7,928 nucleotides of DNA. Origin: Actinomycetota bacterium (GTDB lineage Bacteria > Actinomycetota > Actinomycetes > S36-B12 > UBA5976). The notes under the pieces were generated by a model that did no database searches, was not told the origin of the DNA, and saw only the letters and a program-made list of their open reading frames with translations. Where the stretch lies: positions 1 to 7,928 of the forward strand of contig CANLIF010000057.1 in assembly GCA_947491175.1 (NCBI GenBank), read 5' to 3'. The position numbers and the translations under genes are program-made. Position 1 is the stretch's first letter, and the number at the start of each line of letters is the position of its first letter. Positions 6,400 through 7,928 of this stretch are shown here, piece after piece.

Positions 6400-7200
6400 G
6401 TGCCTTCAAAACGAGAACGAGAATTAGCCCGAGCAAAATTTGCGCGCCAGCAAGAACGTCGCGCCCATCGCAGGATCAGAAGTCGATTTATCACTGTTGT
6501 GGTTCTAGGGCTGTCGCTTGCTGGCTTAATTGGTTTTTCTTCTTATCAGAGCAACAAAGCAGATCAGATACTTGCCGACCCAAATGCAAGCTCCAGCTCT
6601 GCAACGACCCCGATAACCATCTCTACTAACGCCCCGATACCTGGTTGTGAAGAACCAGGAAGTGTGCGCGCGGACAATATCACTTATGGAAGTGCAACTA
6701 CAGATCTTCCAACCGCCAGTGAATTCGTGCTCGAAACAAACTGCGGTGTGATCAAATTTTCAACTGAGTCTGCTGCGCCAACAACTGTGGGCACGATTGC
6801 TTGGCTCGCAAATCAAGGCTTCTATAACAACACTTCATGTCACCGACTAACTACCCAAGGCATCTATGTGCTGCAGTGTGGTGATCCAGCCGGAAACGGC
6901 AGTGGCGGACCAGGATTCAGTTTTGCAGATGAAAATTTGCCGACTGCAGGTGCTGATGGCAACTACATCTACCCTCGCGGCACGGTTGCGATGGCGAACA
7001 GCGGCGCAAATACCAACGGTAGCCAATTCTTTTTGGTTTACCAGGATTCACCGCTACCGCCGAATTATTCAGTTTGGGGGCAGATAACAACAGGTTTAGA
7101 TGTCATCGATAACGTTGCATCTGCGGGGGTTTTGGAAGGTTTCACTGATGGACTTCCAAGTCAAGCAGTCGTTATAAGTAGTGCTTCAACTACGCCATAA
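6400..7200 (+). CDS. Membrane-anchored cyclophilin-type peptidyl-prolyl cis-trans isomerase
   Basis: A 266-residue protein: a short basic cytoplasmic N-terminus (1-29, rich in Arg and Lys), one transmembrane segment (about 30-48, ITVVVLGLSLAGLIGF), a Ser/Thr-rich linker (about 55-85), and a cyclophilin domain (about 108-262). The catalytic domain should lie outside the membrane, where it would assist folding of exported proteins. Landmarks: CHRL (147-150) with the catalytic Arg149, Gln159 before CGDP, GTVAMANSG (194-202), and GSQFFLVY (207-214). The residues matching human CypA Trp121 and His126 are replaced within SPLPPNYSVWG, as in actinobacterial homologues I recall. Weak cyclosporin A binding would follow. 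Four Cys (83, 115, 147, 160) are present, three of them in the domain. The start is GTG at 6400-6402, preceded by AGGA. It resembles the mycobacterial ppiB neighbour of hisS in both position and divergent orientation. There is no lipobox, so it is an anchored protein, not a lipoprotein. Confidence 0.94.
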   Translation: MPSKRERELARAKFARQQERRAHRRIRSRFITVVVLGLSLAGLIGFSSYQSNKADQILADPNASSSSATTPITISTNAPIPGCEEPGSVRADNITYGSATTDLPTASEFVLETNCGVIKFSTESAAPTTVGTIAWLANQGFYNNTSCHRLTTQGIYVLQCGDPAGNGSGGPGFSFADENLPTAGADGNYIYPRGTVAMANSGANTNGSQFFLVYQDSPLPPNYSVWGQITTGLDVIDNVASAGVLEGFTDGLPSQAVVISSASTTP

Positions 7201-7240
7201 TTGAAATAGCACACCAAGAGCCCATGTGGGACCCGAACAA

Positions 7241-7245
7241 AAGGA
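7241..7245 (+). promoter_or_regulatory. Ribosome binding site of the DUF349 gene
   Basis: AAGGA lies 6 bases before the ATG at 7252-7254 and fixes the start of a gene whose N-terminus has no strong family landmark. The 51 bases after the cyclophilin stop hold only a weak CCC/GGG pairing near 7221-7230 and no T-run, so co-transcription with the cyclophilin gene is likely. Confidence 0.7.
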
Positions 7246-7251
7246 TACGTC

Positions 7252-7928
7252 ATGACAACCACCAACGAGTATGGCTACGTAGATGACGAAGGAAATGTAT
7301 TTCTCAATGGTCCATCGGGTGCTTCCAAAATTGGCCAGTATGCCGCCGGTGAACCCAATGAAGGCTTAGAGTTCTTCACCAAGCGCTACCACGATTTAAT
7401 TTCTGAGATTGAGCTTGCAGTTGCGCGCCTAAAAGACGGCAAAGGAAACTTGGAATCAATAACCGCGCTGGTTGATCGAATTGATAAGGCAATTGAGAGT
7501 CCTAATTTGTTAGGTGACTTCGACAAGATTCGGGCGGGGAAAGATTCACTTCTCGCTGGTTTCGAGGAACACAAAGCTGCTGCCAGCGCGAAAAAAGCTG
7601 AAGCAAAAGCTGCTGCCTTGGTTAAGCGGGAGGAATTAGTTGCGCATGCTGAATCCCTAGCGAATTCCACTGCCTGGAAAGTCACTGGCGAAAAGTATAA
7701 GGAACTGTTGGATCAGTGGAAACAACTTCCTAACGCGGACCGCGCTAAAGAGCAAGAACTTTGGAAGCGCTTCAGCCACGCACGATCCGCATTTGATAAA
7801 GCACGGCGTGCCTATTTCACCACCTTGGATGCTGGACGCACCGAGGCCGTCAACCTTAAGAAATCTCTCATTAAGAAGGCTGATGAACTCGCCGAATCAA
7901 CTGAATGGGCGAACACAACCACGGCGTA
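7252..7928 (+). CDS. DUF349 domain protein, N-terminal 225 residues (partial, runs off the right edge)
   Basis: A soluble, highly charged, helical protein of the DUF349 family, of unknown function. The frame is open from ATG 7252 to the edge (225 codons plus 2 bases) with no stop. The N-terminus MTTTNEYGYVDDEGNVFL (1-18) is followed by an Ala/Lys/Glu-rich, probably coiled-coil stretch (about 96-130). A first DUF349 module (about 127-192) shows TAWKVTGEKYKELLDQWKQL (140-159), then the ELWKRF and AR-AFDKARRAYF signature (169-189). A second module begins at about 206 with LIKKADELAESTEW and is cut off. The family usually has two or more such tandem modules, so perhaps half the protein is missing. 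No signal peptide, membrane segment or catalytic motif is visible. It probably shares a transcript with the cyclophilin. In other actinobacteria I recall DUF349 genes in the same area as relA, so relA may lie further right. Confidence 0.9.
   Translation, partial: MTTTNEYGYVDDEGNVFLNGPSGASKIGQYAAGEPNEGLEFFTKRYHDLISEIELAVARLKDGKGNLESITALVDRIDKAIESPNLLGDFDKIRAGKDSLLAGFEEHKAAASAKKAEAKAAALVKREELVAHAESLANSTAWKVTGEKYKELLDQWKQLPNADRAKEQELWKRFSHARSAFDKARRAYFTTLDAGRTEAVNLKKSLIKKADELAESTEWANTTTA

Noticed and set aside
7201..7251. Possible terminator after the cyclophilin gene (CCC ATGT GGG at 7221-7230)
   Set aside because: Only three G:C pairs and no T-run follow, so it would not act as an intrinsic terminator.
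7386..7685. 99-codon minus-strand open frame within the DUF349 gene
   Set aside because: It is a shadow frame opposite Ala/Lys/Glu-rich codons. The plus-strand frame has a clear DUF349 signature and a good ribosome binding site.

Overview
The window is a compact housekeeping region of a bacterial chromosome, almost certainly from an actinobacterium. The AspRS, HisRS and cyclophilin sequences closely resemble mycobacterial and streptomycete forms as I remember them. The order cyclophilin (divergent), metallo-beta-lactamase-fold hydrolase, hisS is also a familiar actinobacterial arrangement. Base composition is moderate (about half G+C by eye, no count run). That is low for the phylum and would suit a small-genome aquatic lineage such as the acI/Nanopelagicales group. 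This placement is inference.

Layout. From 1 to 6321 everything reads on the minus strand, in the order MBL-fold hydrolase (5632-6321), hisS (4370-5635), aspS (2605-4350), rarA (1293-2612) and alaS (1-1202, cut by the window edge after 400 codons). The first four are tightly packed: a 4-base overlap, a 19-base gap and an 8-base overlap. They probably form one transcription unit. A 90-base gap precedes alaS, so it may be read through or have its own promoter. From 6400 rightwards the plus strand carries a membrane-anchored cyclophilin (6400-7200) and, after 51 bases, a DUF349 protein (7252 to the edge, partial). A 78-base divergent intergenic region at 6322-6399 separates the two units.

Function. 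Three class II aminoacyl-tRNA synthetases (Ala, Asp, His) share the minus-strand block with RarA, a replication-fork AAA+ ATPase, and with a glyoxalase-II-like hydrolase of unproven substrate. AspRS carries the His31/Gly77 pair seen in non-discriminating enzymes. The host therefore probably makes Asn-tRNA by the indirect route, with Asp-tRNA(Asn) amidated by GatCAB. The plus-strand unit combines an extracytoplasmic peptidyl-prolyl isomerase with a protein of unknown function.

No mobile element, CRISPR array, tRNA, rRNA or phage feature was seen, and no intergenic stretch exceeds 90 bases. I found no convincing new system. The points worth a second look are the AspRS specificity signature, a possible structured leader before alaS, a possible leaderless start for the cyclophilin, and the two proteins of unassigned role (MBL-fold hydrolase and DUF349).
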